DNA of 64,000 nucleotides from Tremella fuciformis (taxonomy: Eukaryota > Basidiomycota > Tremellomycetes > Tremellales > Tremellaceae). The translations under genes were made by a program, and so were the position numbers. A model generated the notes under the pieces. It saw only the letters and a program-made list of their open reading frames with translations, was not told where the DNA came from and ran no database searches. Position 1 is the stretch's first letter; every line of letters begins with the position of its first letter. The DNA is taken from NCBI GenBank assembly GCA_032768795.1, contig CP136490.1, forward strand, positions 7,378,001-7,442,000, given 5' to 3'. Of this stretch, positions 40,475 to 52,348 are shown piece by piece.

Positions 40475-42350
40475 ATGGCCAATCATGACATCGGGAGCCA
40501 ACGTCGGGTGACCATGAGTCTGTCCTCCAGCTTAGTTGGGCGTGTAGCGTGTAGCGGTAGGGCACGCTCGGCCCTGCACACCCGTGGGTCTGTCCGCAGC
40601 TTGACCATGAGGCGAGCTCCAACTGCGACGTGGCCTGCCAGCTATCACATAATTGCGAGCACAGACGCAGCGGCAGCAGCACGCCAGCACATACCCGTCA
40701 GCAATATGACTCGACCACTCTCGCAAATAATCTCTGCCAATGGCGACGACAACCCTCAAGATGAGGTTGATGTCATCGTCATCGGTGCTGGTCTGGCCGG
40801 GCTCTGTGCGGCCGTGGCATTGCATCAAGCTGGCAAGAAAGTCCTCGTTCTCGAAGCTGCAAGCCGGGTAAGATTACTCGGGTTTTCTTGCCTGGCTTCG
40901 CTGAGCTTTGTCCAGGTTGGAGGTAAGACGCTCAGCGTTGACACTTCGTCCGGAGGCAGAGTAGACCTAGGTGCAGCATGGCTGAATGAGTGCATCCAAT
41001 CTTGCGGTATCGTGGACAGCAGCTGACCATAGATACACCCAGCCAGAGGTGTACAAGCTCTCGCTGGAATCGGGCAACACGGTCATCCGTCAAAACAGCA
41101 CAGGCGTGTCGGTGTGGGAGATGGGCGACCGCGTCTTTCGCTTCCCAGGTCAGAACCATACTGAGATGCTGTGGGGCAGTGCTGATAAAAAGAGGGGCAA
41201 GAACCGAATATGAGCGAAGAAGACGATGCAGACCGCGATCGGCTCTTTGAACTGCTGGACAGCTTGTCAACCAAGCTTGACCTGGATGCCAGCTTCGCAG
41301 AAGCGCCGATGGCTGCTGAGCACGACGCGATGACCGTCTCTGCCTGGCTAGACAAAGTCAGAGCCAGAGATTCTACGCGTCTGATCATGTCGCCTCTTAT
41401 CGCCGTCCTGCTCGGGGCAGACATGCGTGAAGTGTCGATGCTGTACTTGTTACATTACATTAAGACAGCCGGTCAGCATGCCGTATGTAGCGGCGCACCA
41501 GCCGTGTAGCTGACATATAGGCGGGTGGAACAGCCTGATCGCGTCCGACAAGACTGGCGGCCAGTTCCAGCGGACACGACAAGGCAATCAGACCATGTCC
41601 ACATGGATGGCCAAGTCTGTGCTGCCACCTGGAACGGTCCTCCTGGACACTCCGGTTTCAGCGATCCATCAAGACGGCTCTGGTGGTCAGGTCACAGTTG
41701 TCACTCGGACCATGCGGCGATTGACCGCCAAGAGGGTCATCTGCACCGTACCTTCGCCCCTTTTGAATGCCATCGAGTGGTCGCCGCAGCTGCCCGTAGA
41801 GCAGCGTCTCCTGGCGGCCCGGTCATACCTCGGCATAACGACCAAAGTCATCCTGCTATACGAACGTGCGTGGTGGCGAGAGGCAGGACTAGCGGGATCG
41901 TGCGTGTCGTCAGAGTTTCCCGTCTGTGTCGTGTTCGATACTTGCGATGGCGAGCTTGAGGGGCCAGACCACCGACTGGGAATCCGCCAACATAGCCTCA
42001 CCTGCTTCATCATGGGTGATCATGCGGCCAAGTATGCCGAATCGGCTCCTCAGAAGCGTCAGCGAGCGGTCAAAAACCAACTGGCTCGTCTTTTTGATGA
42101 CCACGGAGACGAGATAGACAACACGCTTGAGGTGATTGAACATCAATGGATTTTGGATGAGTGGAGTCAAGGCGCCCCAGTCCCGGTTACAGCTTGCGGT
42201 GCACTGTCGCTGTACGGTGGCTCGCATGGCGCCGCACATGGCCTCGTCCACTTTGCGGGCACGGAATATGCGACCAGGTGGAAAGGGTATATGGAGGGCG
42301 CGATCCTGTCCGGGCGGCACACGGCGGTGAAGGTGCTAGAGGCGATGTAG
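40475..42350 (+). CDS. Flavin-dependent amine oxidase (monoamine oxidase family)
   Basis: The FAD-binding Rossmann motif is DVIVIGAGLAGLCAAVALHQ, followed by KKVLVLEAASRVGGKT, GGRVDLGAAWLN and, after removing a 43-base intron at about 40993-41035, EYTQPEVYKLSLESG. Substrate-domain helices include LDSLSTKLDLDASFAEAPMA and MTVSAWLDKVRARDS. The long last exon has STWMAKSVLPPGTVLLDTPV, LTAKRVICTVPSPLLNAIEW and the C-terminal FAD loop HFAGTEYATRWKGYMEGAIL. The Cys that binds FAD covalently in mammalian MAO is not at the usual place. The reading frame is open from the ATG at 40475, only 87 bases after the acetyltransferase stop; the ATG at 40706 (MTRPLSQIISANGDD) may be the true start. The oxidised amine cannot be named. 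Confidence 0.85.
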
Positions 42351-42707
42351 ATCAGATATGGCGACCCTATATGCACAGAACGCTATACGATCGGCCTCAA
42401 TTCGATGTCCACAGGGTCCGTCAGCGCTTCGCTCTTGTATGTCGTTCTTTCGCAGAAGTAGGGCAAGAAGCAGAGAACATACTGTAATCGACTGCAAGCT
42501 CAGCGCGTTCGTCAGACGAATTTCGGGGTCCAACTTTTTCGGAGTCTCTGTTGTCGTTGCTTTTCATACTGTACATCACCACTGCTCACCGCCTGAATAG
42601 GGACGAGAGCGGTCTGTTGGACGGTCGCAGCGTCTTCTCAGACTCTCACAAACCGTACAGACCCTCAGAGATTGCACACAGCCCGCCTGAGCCGCTCACT
42701 CGCCACG
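42351..42707. other. Intergenic between amine oxidase and Mba1-like genes
   Basis: A 357-base gap, both neighbours on the plus strand. No gene is seen in it; it should hold the amine oxidase 3' UTR and the promoter of the next gene. Confidence 0.45.
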
Positions 42708-43779
42708 ATGTCCTTCCTCCCAATTTCGAGCATACGGGCGAGCTCATCCCGCCTGGCCCACGCCTCTACGTACCTCGCACGCCCCAAGCCGAGCACCGCT
42801 AGGCTATACGCATCCAAGGCGGATGCTCCCGAGCCCAAAGCGAAATCATATACCGCCCAGGCTGCCGACGAGCAGCTCGAGGAGATCGCCCGACGCACCG
42901 CGCAACTGAAGCGCATGGGCAGGAATATCGATTTCACCAGTGTGGACATGCCCCCGCTCGGTACGCTGCTTGTTTGATGGGTCGAAGGTACAGGAAGCTG
43001 ACTCTGAACAGAATATATAGTTGAACCACCGTTTTCGGCGCAGTTCCTACTTGGCAAAGGCCGGTGGACCTACTGGCAGGACCGAGGCAGGCGGTACATC
43101 AACACCCGGAGGTGGTCAGTGTCGGCTGCGCTATGACCCCCTCAACACGCTGATATAGCTAGCATGGCCGAAACTCGAAGGCGGGGCGGATTCGAGCCAC
43201 CCTCGCCCGAAGGACGGATGGCCAGATTTGTTCAATTCTTCGCCAATATTCGCCAGGCAAGCTTGGGTCGCGATTTGATCGAAGAACTTTTCAGCATCTA
43301 CACCAAGTATAACGCCGCTCAGGCTATGTGAGTATCGCATGATTTCTGCATGGTGCTCTTCACCTGTGGCTGACCGGGCAGAGGGGATGAGGGCATCCTG
43401 CGCCAGCTATCGTCGGGACAGGCGCTCTCGGATGCTTTGCGTTTGGCCCCCACTGCTCGTTCAAAGCGCATGTCGTGGGAGCTGGTCAGGCGGGATGCAG
43501 TCCACCTCAAGAGCGCCCGCATATCACCGGTGGACACGGACAGCCAGATCTTCATGTCGCAGGTAGTGCTCCGAATCGAGACTGAACAGGTCGGTCGTCG
43601 CGGACGGAACAAGACCAGCAGATACTGATAGCAGGCTTTGAGCACCGGCACAAATGGCCAGAAGAGCAGGAGACAGCAGAAAGTCGTCGAGAATTGGATG
43701 TTTGAGCGCGTTCTTCCGCCACGGGTAGGATGGAAAATCAAGCAGAAGCTCGAGACTACGCCTCCGCCATTTGAGTAAT
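42708..43779 (+). CDS. Tim44-domain mitochondrial protein of the Mba1/mL45 family
   Basis: Mba1 and mL45 tie the mitochondrial ribosome to the inner membrane so that new proteins insert as they are made. The N-terminus MSFLPISSIRASSSRLAHAS with STARLYASKA is a typical mitochondrial presequence. After linkers (QLKRMGRNIDFTSVDMPPL; IVEPPFSAQFLLGKGRWTYW) comes the domain: FVQFFANIRQASLGRDLIEE, LFSIYTKYNAAQA, LRQLSSGQALSDALRLAPTA, then RSKRMSWELVRRDAVHLKSA and FMSQVVLRIETEQALSTGTN. It ends KVVENWMFERVLPPRVGWKI. The VVENWMFER stretch and conserved Trp match the Tim44-like fold of mL45/Mba1. Five introns. Assignment to Mba1 versus mL45 is open. Confidence 0.7.
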
Positions 43780-43907
43780 GACCAGTCACGTACTCATCTC
43801 TCGTTATGCATGGCGATGCACATCTCTCTGGACCGAATGCAATGCAAACTGACATGCGGATTATGATACAAGGTCTCTACAGGTCTGGCAGATAGAATAT
43901 GTGATGT

Positions 43908-45904
43908 CTACTGCACCTCCTCTCCGCCGTCAAGCTCATCGCCCATGTCCATTTCCTCAAAGTGCTCCAGCAGTTCGTCCATCTCGATCTCCGGGAAGTC
44001 GTCGTCTTCCTCGACCGACTCGGCGTCCCCATCTGTCCCCTTGAGATCTTCCTCCACCTCCATGGCCGCAACGGGAGCGGCGGGCTTGGCAGCCTTGCCC
44101 CTTCTCTTGCCTCCCTTGAGGCCCGAGCCAGCTTTCCCGCTGACGCCGGCGCCGGCGCCCATGGCGATATCGCCATCCTCTTCTTCCTTGGGCGCATTCT
44201 TCTCTTCTGCGCCCCGCTTGTAAAGATTGATCGCCGCACGCATCTCCTTGTCCTCCTCCAGATCCCGCAAGAACAGCTCGTAGTCTCTCTCGACATTCTT
44301 TTGGTCCACACCTCCGCGCCTGCCAAGTGCACCACGTCCAACGGTCGATTCCCCAACATCCTCGGCCTCTTTGGCGATTGACCGGAGCTTCCAGTTCCTC
44401 GGCTTATTCTTCTTCCGACGGTTCGGGTGCGTCTTCTTGACCAGAACCACGTCGGGCATGTTCTCCCCCGAGCGCTCGAGCGCCTCATACGCGTCATTGT
44501 TAAAGTTCGCGTTGGTCAGGTGGTAACCCAAGACCGTGTCTCCCGGTTGCAAAATACCGCCTAGATGGGTCCGAGTGTAGAAGATACCGTCGTGGCCCAT
44601 CTCCTCGTCTTCTCCTGCGGGTCGGGACGACGCAGTCCCAGCAGCCCGCATGACTTGCACATCTGCAAGGACGTACTTCCCGCGAGCGATATTTGAGTAC
44701 TCCACATCCAGCACGACGAACTCGACAAGGTCGGAAACGGTCGCGAGCGACTCGAAAGGCTGTCGCCAGTACACAGGTGCGGTCACGTCGGTCTGTTGAA
44801 GGGTGTTGGGGTCAAGGAGGTGGATGGTGTTGCCGACGCGGGAGCAGATTGTCAATGGTCTTTGCCCGTCAGTATCGAGGCAGGATGGAGCCCAGCGGAC
44901 GTACGTGATGTTTCCCCATGCCTTGGCTAAAGGACGGGGAATGCAGACAAGGTCGTCTTTGCATACCGGTACGATCTCAACGGAGTAGGTGAACTTGTAA
45001 TTGGAAGTATTGCTGTGCGTATCAGACGAGATGAGCTGTTCGGAGCCTTTCGATCTGCCAGTCAGCTTTGCCGGATTGAGTCCTGGATCACGACCCACCG
45101 TACAGGAACTACTCCTGCCAGAAACTCGACCATCTTGATCGCATCGTTCCTTTCTGAATAAAAGAAATCCAATCCGTCTCGTTTCTCTGAAATGTTGATC
45201 GTATCCCTGCAACATTAACTATAGTTCGAGGTCACCCCAGTCTGGCTCACTTGTGGGCATTGTGCTTCAAGATCAATTGCTCAAGCCACAAGAACGTCCG
45301 CTTGTGAGTGACTTTTTGCCGCACTTGCACTGTCGCCTTCCAAGTGTTTTTGGCCGCGAGTCGAGTACACGAAGGACACTGGCCGGTGTGCACAACTAGC
45401 AGCAAGATGAAGTCGTCTTGCAGGACTGTGTTCGCCAACACCTCCTTTTGAATCGTCACCTTCACTTTGATACGCCGAGAGTGAGGTTCTGTCCAGACAA
45501 ATGAAGCGTCGACAAGTCGTACTTTCATCAAGGGTCGTGAGATCTTCTTCAAGCAGATAGCTGTTTCATAAGCTCAACCCGATGACAGCAACATTGTCAG
45601 ACCTACCGAGCAGTTCTCGCGATTCAGGCTGGGCATGCACCCATGTTTGTGGCGGCGAGAGGAACCTTTCGCAGCCTCGACAGAAGTTGAGTGTGGCCTC
45701 TTTTGGGATCCCGTCCGTAATGTCCACCGAGTTCTTCAAGCAGCCAACACCTGAATCCCGTCAGCTGACCAACCACTTCCTACAAGGTGGCAAGAACGTA
45801 CACAGACCTGCCCCATTGGCAGACGATATGGGGGTGCCGCAATCGGCGCAGAGGATGTAGCTCTGCAATCCCGCCGCATCGGGCTCGTAATCCGTGGTCA
45901 CCAT
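43908..45904 (-). CDS. NMD3: 60S ribosomal export protein Nmd3
   Basis: Nmd3 is the adaptor that brings Crm1 to nascent 60S subunits for export from the nucleus. First exon MVTTDYEPDAAGLQSYILCA has CADCGTP; splicing supplies the next Cys pairs (CLNC, CRGCERFL and later CPSC), the N-terminal zinc sites. Then KVRLVDASFVWTEPHSRRIK, TIQKEVLANTVLQDDFILLL, FLWLEQLILKHNAHKDTINI and GLDFFYSERNDAIKMVEFL follow in family order. The second half has YKFTYSVEIVPVCKDDLVCI, ANFNNDAYEALERSGENMPD and VVLVKKTHPNRRKKNKPRNW. The C-terminus is acidic (DDFPEIEMDELLEHFEEMDM), fitting the leucine-rich export signal region. Four or five introns. Head to head with the fused lyase-kinase gene. Confidence 0.95.
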
Positions 45905-46200
45905 AGCTCAGTCTGCTGTCAATCGACAAGGTATAGTGATCACAAGGTCTGTCCTCTGGAAATTTACAGATGCTCGATTGCCGGTGGCAACTTTGTTACG
46001 TAAGGCCACGTGTTTCGTCGTTCGGAGTGCGCCGATCAGTCCGAGAATCCTTTGGAATGGCGTTATCGTTTTCGACTCTGCGTTTGGAAAAGCAGTCTCC
46101 GCTTTGTGTCTTTCTATACCACCCTCAAATCCTTCTCGAGTGGAGTGTGAGCTTGACTTGTACGTCTGAGGCGGCTGGAGAGCCAGTCATACACGGCATC
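45905..46200. promoter_or_regulatory. Divergent promoter, NMD3 / lyase-kinase fusion
   Basis: The 296 bases between divergent starts would serve both genes. A reading frame in phase with the plus-strand gene is open back to about 45970, but nothing there resembles protein; the ATG at 46201 is preferred. Confidence 0.45.
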
Positions 46201-49200
46201 ATGACTTTTCCGCCATCTCCTACCGATACCTCCCTCGCAACATCCATCTTCGACTCCACTCCTTCCAAATCTCATTCCGATGATTCGCACTTGGCACGCT
46301 CTGCCAACTGGCGTTTCTCGACTCTCTGCGCAAATGTGGATACGAAAGATCAATATGGCGCGAGCTCTACTCCAATCTACCAGACGGCCACATTTAAGGG
46401 GATGGACGGTCAATATGATTACACCCGCTCTGGTAACCCCACTCGAGGAGCCTTAGGTGAGATACACAGCACACCCTGAAGTGTCTGCTTCTGACTTGAT
46501 GTAGAATCACATCTTGCAAGGCTGTACGGGGCGGACGCATGCTTTGCCTTGTCGACCGGTATGACCTGCCTGGACGTTATCCTCCGGCTTGTACGACCCG
46601 GAGACACCGTCCTGGCCGGCGATGATCTGTATGGTGGGACTAACCGGTTGCTCACCTATCTGAAAGAGCACGTGGGAGTCGACGTCCGTCATGTGGACAC
46701 CACATCCGTCAAGGAATTGCTGCCCCATCTACATGAAGGTAACAAGTGAGCTGGTCTGCTCCTATCTGGGCAATCAACTGACATTCCTAGAGTTACTATG
46801 GTCCTGCTCGAGTCTCCCACCAACCCTTTGCTGAAGATTGCCGACATCCCATACATTTGCTCTACCGTGAAAACGGCGGCTCCAAATGCTCTCGTGGTCG
46901 TCGACAACACTATGATGTCGCCGTATCTCCAACGGCCGCTTGACCTCGGCGCCGACATCGTTTATGATTCCGGGACAAAGTACCTCTCGGGACACCACGA
47001 TGTCATGGCGGGTATCGTTGCTACAGGAGCACCGGAAATCAGCAAGCGCATCGCATTTTTGATCAACTCAGTCGGATCCGGGCTGGCGCCATTCGACTGT
47101 TTCTTGCTGCTGCGAGGCGTGAAAACGATGAGCCTGAGGATGGACAAACAGATGGAGAACGCTCATCTCGTGGCGTTGTATCTCAACGAGCTGGGCTTCT
47201 TGGTGCACTATCCGGGCCTCAAGAGACATCCTTTGAGGGATGTGCATTACAAGCAAGCGAAGGGGGCCGGTGCAGTCCTCAGCTTCGTGACAGGGGACAA
47301 AGCTTTGAGCGAGAAAATCGTCGGCGGCACCCGCCTGTGGGGCATAAGCGTATCTTTCGGAGCCGTCAATAGTCTGATCTCGATGCCTTGTCTGATGTCG
47401 TGAGTTTGTCGCTGTAGCGGAATCGATCAGGGCTCATATCGTCAGTCACGCATCGATTTCCGCTGCCGTGAGAGCCGAACGAGGCCTTCCGGAGAACCTG
47501 ATTAGGCTCTGTGTGGGCATCGAGGATCCACGAGACCTGCTCGACGACCTAGAGCATTCGTTGATATCTGCTGGAGCAATCACGCCCAATCTCTCTTACC
47601 CGGCGCACTCGGAAAAGAAATTAGCCGAGCTGTTCGACTCCGACCCTACAATCTGGGTGCTCGAACGCGCTCGGTCATTCAAACGACGCGGGGAGAGTCT
47701 CATAGAGAACCTCGTTGATGGCGTGAAACGCGGCCTCGGCTTGGGAGATGTGCGCCGAAAAAAGGTGGTCGAGGAGGTCGTCGTGTCGGCGCCTGGGAAA
47801 GTCATCTTGTTCGGCGAGCATGCGGTAGTACACGGAGTCGTCAGTGTGCCTCCGAGAGAGTGTATGCCTTGCTGATGGTCAGACGGCAATCGCCACGAGT
47901 GTTGACCTGCGATGCTACTCGGTGCTTAGTGCACGCTCTGACCACAAAGTTGCCCTTGAAGCGCCAAACCTGAACGCCGACCTCGAATGGGATATTTCAT
48001 CTCTTCCCTGGAACCTCTTGCCGGTCGCCACTCCCGGTGGACCGAAAAAGGTAGCAGACAAAGAGCTGGACTCTGCGCTCTTGCAAGCCATTGAATCCGT
48101 CGTGGGCGAGCAGGAAGTTGGGAAGAAAGGTCTCGCTGCCAGTGTCGCATTCCTCTACCTCTACATGGTCATGGCCGGCAGCAACTCGAACGCGTCAGTT
48201 GGCCATGCTTTTTGACTGCCCAAGCTGACCAGTAGTCCCGCCTTGACATTGACAGCATCTGCCAATCTGCCAATCAGCGCCGGTCTCGGCTCTTCAGCTG
48301 CGTTTTCAACTTGTGTTGCCACATCGTTATTGTCGGTCCACTCGCATCTCTCGGCCCAGAATGCGTTGTCGCCAGAGGACACAGGTTTGATCGACGGCTG
48401 GGCATTCCTGAGCGAGAAGGTACTGCACGGAAGCCCCAGTGGAATCGACAACGCTGTGTCCGTGCGCGGAGGAGCGGTTGCCTTTACTCGCGCGGTAGGC
48501 GGCCGGACCGGGGGTCTCGAGGGAATGCATGGGTGAGTGAAGACTGGCTTGGCAAAATTCTTGCTGATCGCTCAGCTTCTCTTCGATCCGTCTATTGTTG
48601 ACAAACACTCTCGTCCCGCGAGACACGAAATCACTCGTTGCCGGCGTCAGTGCAAAGCGCCTCGCCGAGCCACATATTGTGGATCCGATACTGTCTGCCA
48701 TCCAGTCTATATCAGACGAGGCGAAGGTGCTATTGGGAGGAACAAGCCATGTCGACCGCACTGCTCTTGTCGCGCGGCTAGAGGTGAGCCCCTGGCGCGG
48801 ATTTTCCGGGTACCATAGCTGATCATCAGGCTCTCATCAAGGAGAATCAGCAGCACCTGGTCAATCTGGGCGTCTCCCACCCCAGTCTCGAGATGATCGT
48901 CGCTGCTACCGCCGCGGACCCCTTCAACCTTCCTACCAAGCTCACCGGCGCCGGAGGCGGTGGCTGCGCACTGACCCTCATTCCCGATGGTCAGCTTTCA
49001 TCTTCTCGAATTGTAGTCAAGCTGACGTCCAGACTTTCCCGACGCGACGCTGGACGAGCTCATCCTCTCGCTCGAGAAGATGGGCTTCCAGCCGCACCTC
49101 ACGACCCTCGGAGGCCCCGGCGTGGGCATCTTGGTGCCCACTGGCCGGGTGAGTGAGAGCACAGACCAAGTGGCCGAAGGTGAAGAAGGCGAGGGGAGAG

Positions 49201-49286
49201 TCGTGCCGAAGCGCGCGGGCTTCCGGGAGTGCAGTATCGACGGTCTACACAGCTGGGCAGAGAGCCTGGGCCAGTGGACGTACTGA
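46201..49286 (+). CDS. Fusion of cystathionine beta-lyase and mevalonate kinase
   Basis: One gene encodes two complete enzymes. The N-terminal half is a PLP enzyme of the Cys/Met family: FSTLCANVDTKDQYGASSTP, IYQTATFKGMDGQYDYTRSG, ALSTGTM-like ALSTGMTCLDV, LESPTNPLLKIADI, VVDNTMMSPYLQRP, and the PLP-lysine motif SGTKYLSGHHDVMAGIV. It fits the Str3 cystathionine beta-lyase type, which forms homocysteine. The domain ends at LIRLCVGIEDPRDLLDDLEH and a linker of about 70 residues runs, with no stop or Met, into VVSAPGKVILFGEHAVVHG, the start of mevalonate kinase. The kinase keeps LPISAGLGSSAAFS, HGSPSGIDNAV and TGAGGGGCALTL. Exon 4 (47446-47839) spans the junction unbroken. Introns seen include 46457-46504, 46746-46790, 47400-47445 and 47840-47882. 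No separate kinase start exists upstream of its first motif. Confidence 0.93.
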
Positions 49287-49778
49287 GTGTGTCTTGTCTT
49301 GACGGGACGACGGATAGACTTGTAATTCTTACAGCGGACGTGCGGACGTTGGTGTGCCGAGGGCCGGAGGGAAGGGGCCAGGTCGACTCGTCGGACAGGC
49401 GAGGGCGTTGTACCAATCACACATTATGCAGATTATTCTTGCCAGTCGCCCTCAGAGTCAAGCTGTTCTTCACAGTCGTGCATGCCTGTACAAATGAGTA
49501 TGCTGGGTACAACGATTGCACAAAGTATCTCTGGAAATATGATCAACATGGTGACAGTGTACACAGATGCGACGCCTCCCTCTCCCCTTCCCCTGCGCAG
49601 CCTTTTCTCCTGGGATATGGCGTAGTGCGTTGCGGTTGGAAAACCTATGGTACGAATGTGTGTGATTGAGTGCGGTATGTACATTTTTGGTGCAGACGAC
49701 AGAGCCCGATAGAGGCGTATGTATGCGTGTGTAGACCTGATGCAGAATTGCGGAATTTCGGCAATTGTGAAGGCTTGT
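49287..49778. other. Convergent intergenic region
   Basis: The 492 bases between two facing stop codons (lyase-kinase gene and the CxxC protein) hold both 3' UTRs. No gene is seen. Confidence 0.5.
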
Positions 49779-51873
49779 TCATCGAGCCGCGCGGACAGTC
49801 CGGTCTCGTCCTCGGCCTTCACGAGTCCTGCTGCCTGCCGCAGACCGACCGCGAGAGTCGGTGGTGGCAGCCGGAGTGACGTCGGCGGTGATCGCTTTTC
49901 CGCGACGGCTCCTGCCGCGTCGACCCTCGTCGCCCTCGTCGCTCTCGTCCGCATCGTACGACCAGTGACGCGCATGCCGGATGTCTTTGGCAGGGCTGTC
50001 GTGGCGACTCGGCGCAGGCGAGGGTGACTCGGGCTTGAACGCCATTGGCGAGCGAGGAGGCGACTTGGAGCGACGCGAGCGAGATCGCTCGATCCACTGT
50101 CGCACTTCGCGCTCGCGCTGGCGTTGCTCGATCACCTCCTCGCCGCCGGGCGGGATGACAATGTCCATCGGCAGACTGCGCACCATCTGCTGAGCCGGGG
50201 TCTCTTCGGGACTTTGCGGTCGCGAGGTGGCAGGCATAGGCGCGGCTGTCGGTCGAAGCTTGGAAGGAGACGGCGCGGCGACAGTGGGGGCAAACTTGAC
50301 AGGCGAAGTGGCTGTCGTAGTAGCAGCAGGCTGCGAAGGCGCAAGAGCAAAAGGCGAGAACGAGCGCAGGTACGCTGAGAGATTGAACAGCGTTGAGATC
50401 GGTCGATAGACGGCCGAAGTACGAGCAACCGGTGGCTGAGGCGCCGCTGCCTTGTACGGCTTGGCAGATGCCGAGAAGCGACGCGCAAAGGCCGAAGAGG
50501 ATGCTGCCGACTGGTCGTCCGTGAAGATGTCCGCCTGCTCGACCGGGTCGGTCATGATGGACGGGTCGATTGCCTCTGAGAATGAGACGGTCGATAGAGT
50601 CGGCGTGCCGGCACTGAGCATGTAAGACGGCATGACAGGCGAGTCGTCGACATTCATAGGAGACGCGAGTACCTGGACCCTAGACACCTCGGCGGCAGCG
50701 GGAACAGACTGAAGACCAAGTGTCGAGGTCGCCGGTGGGGCAGCGGTAGAGGCGGTGACGGATGAAAGTACCTTGACGAGCGGACCGACGCCAAAGGCAC
50801 TGAGGTGACTGAGGCCAGCTAGCGCAGACTCGATCCTGCCCTTGGGCGTTGTGCCAGGACCAGTCGTGTCGGCCTCATCGGTCCCCTCTTGAGCGGGCTC
50901 GTAGATGGGCATCTCTTTCCTGGTCCTGGACCTGCCGCGAGGCCTGGCAGTAGGTCGTTCGTCTTCGCTGGTCGACGACTCGGCAGGACGAAGCTTGACA
51001 GCCTTAGCCCACGAGATGATGTCTTCGCGGCTCCTCGAAGAGGCAGACGAGGCCACCAATGCGGCGACGGGACTCTGCGAGCTCTTGCGAGCGGGAAGGT
51101 GCGATGGCGACAGGTGAGAGGTAAGAGTGAGCTGACTCGTGGGAACGGACGAGTGCTCGATATGATGGACTGGGAGAGGGAGTGACTTGTGGTTGTGCAT
51201 AGGCATGGCGGCAGGGAAGGAGGACTGCGGAGAGCCGATCTCAATGGCATGTTCGTTGTCGCTGCTCTCGGACGTCGAGCAAAAGACCGAGTCGAGGGCG
51301 GCAGGAGTATTGGCGCCCGTCGACTTGGCGAGTTTGGCGAAGCCTTCAGCCCTAGGCTGGCCTTCTCGGATCCCGGTGAGGATGGGGGTGGTGGTGCACG
51401 AGAGGGCGACACCGGTGCTCTTGCGAGCGAAACGGGGCATGACCATGCTTTGTCGGGTGTCTCTGCGTCGTTTGGAGATGGGAACGGGCTCCGCCATCTG
51501 AGCAGGAAACGAGTAGGCTCGACGGTCGCGAGTCGCCGGTTTGGACAGCGTCAGACCCGACTCGGGTGCGTGGAGCGGGGTGACTGGTGGTCGAACGGCA
51601 GGTTTGACCGGGGACACGGAACGGTCCTTCGTGAGGGTGAGTGGAATGATGGGCGGGAGAGTCGATGACAGAGCCATCGGCGCAGCAGCGAGAGCAGAGG
51701 TAGAAGTGGACGCTTGATCGCGGCTTTGATCCTCAGCGCGACACGCCTCGGAGCAGTAGACATCTCGAGCGGAACGCTGAACATCAGAGCAAACTCCTTG
51801 GCTGCCGAGGAAAACTTACCGTGCGCTTCGAGCAGGTCAAGCACCAGGCAACATCCATATCCATGCCGCTCAT
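49779..51873 (-). CDS. Ser/Pro-rich protein with an N-terminal Cys zinc motif, function unknown
   Basis: The first exon MSGMDMDVAWCLTCSKRT and the second, beginning RSARDVYCSEACRAEDQSRD, together give CxxC and CxxxC, likely one zinc site of a kind seen at the N-terminus of fungal regulatory proteins. The remaining 650 or so residues are low complexity: many Ser/Thr/Pro, short SxxS and SPxR sites, KRRRDTRQS near residue 110, EQRQREREVRQWIERSRSRR about 100 residues before the end, and an Arg/Gly/Asp-rich tail ending RGRDRTVRAAR. One intron (about 51754-51819), fixed by the frame of the Cys motif. It is probably nuclear and disordered, but I do not recognise the family or assign a role. Confidence 0.7.
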
Positions 51874-52315
51874 CTTGGTTGCGGGACAGACGGAAACTGT
51901 CGATCAGTATTGCCAGCTATATAGGTTGCGCGATTGCAAGGCGAGGGACTCACGCTTTCTCGGCCGCTTGCTTCAGTGTGCCCCAATCTCGTTGAGAACG
52001 GTCCTTTGAGGGGTGACCCTCAAGCGCGGCCCGCTGCTGTCAGAAGCGAAGGATAGGTGATCATGGGATGGGCGAAGGATGTTGAAGTATTGGGGGGCGT
52101 GAGCCGTTGCGGGGGGCGAACAAAGGAGACAAGGATCACAGGCGTTGGTCGAGGCGAGGGCGATCGAGACAGGGGCGTGACAGGTGGGTTGGATAGGTTT
52201 GAGGGTAAGGGTCGAGGCGTGAGAGATCGAGTCGGGTACGGTATGAAGGAGTAGAGCGAACAGGGTGGATTGACGAGTGAAGAAGAGCACGGTCAGCGCT
52301 GAACTCGACAGATGT

Positions 52316-52316
<1 letters not shown>

Positions 52317-52348
<32 letters not shown>
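52317..52348. repeat. (CTGG)8 microsatellite
   Basis: Eight perfect CTGG units upstream of the CxxC protein gene on the opposite sense. Simple repeat; no function implied. Confidence 0.9.

Noticed and set aside
47734..47800. A separate start for mevalonate kinase inside the fusion
   Set aside because: The ATG near 47751 is in another phase, and no in-frame ATG precedes the first kinase motif.
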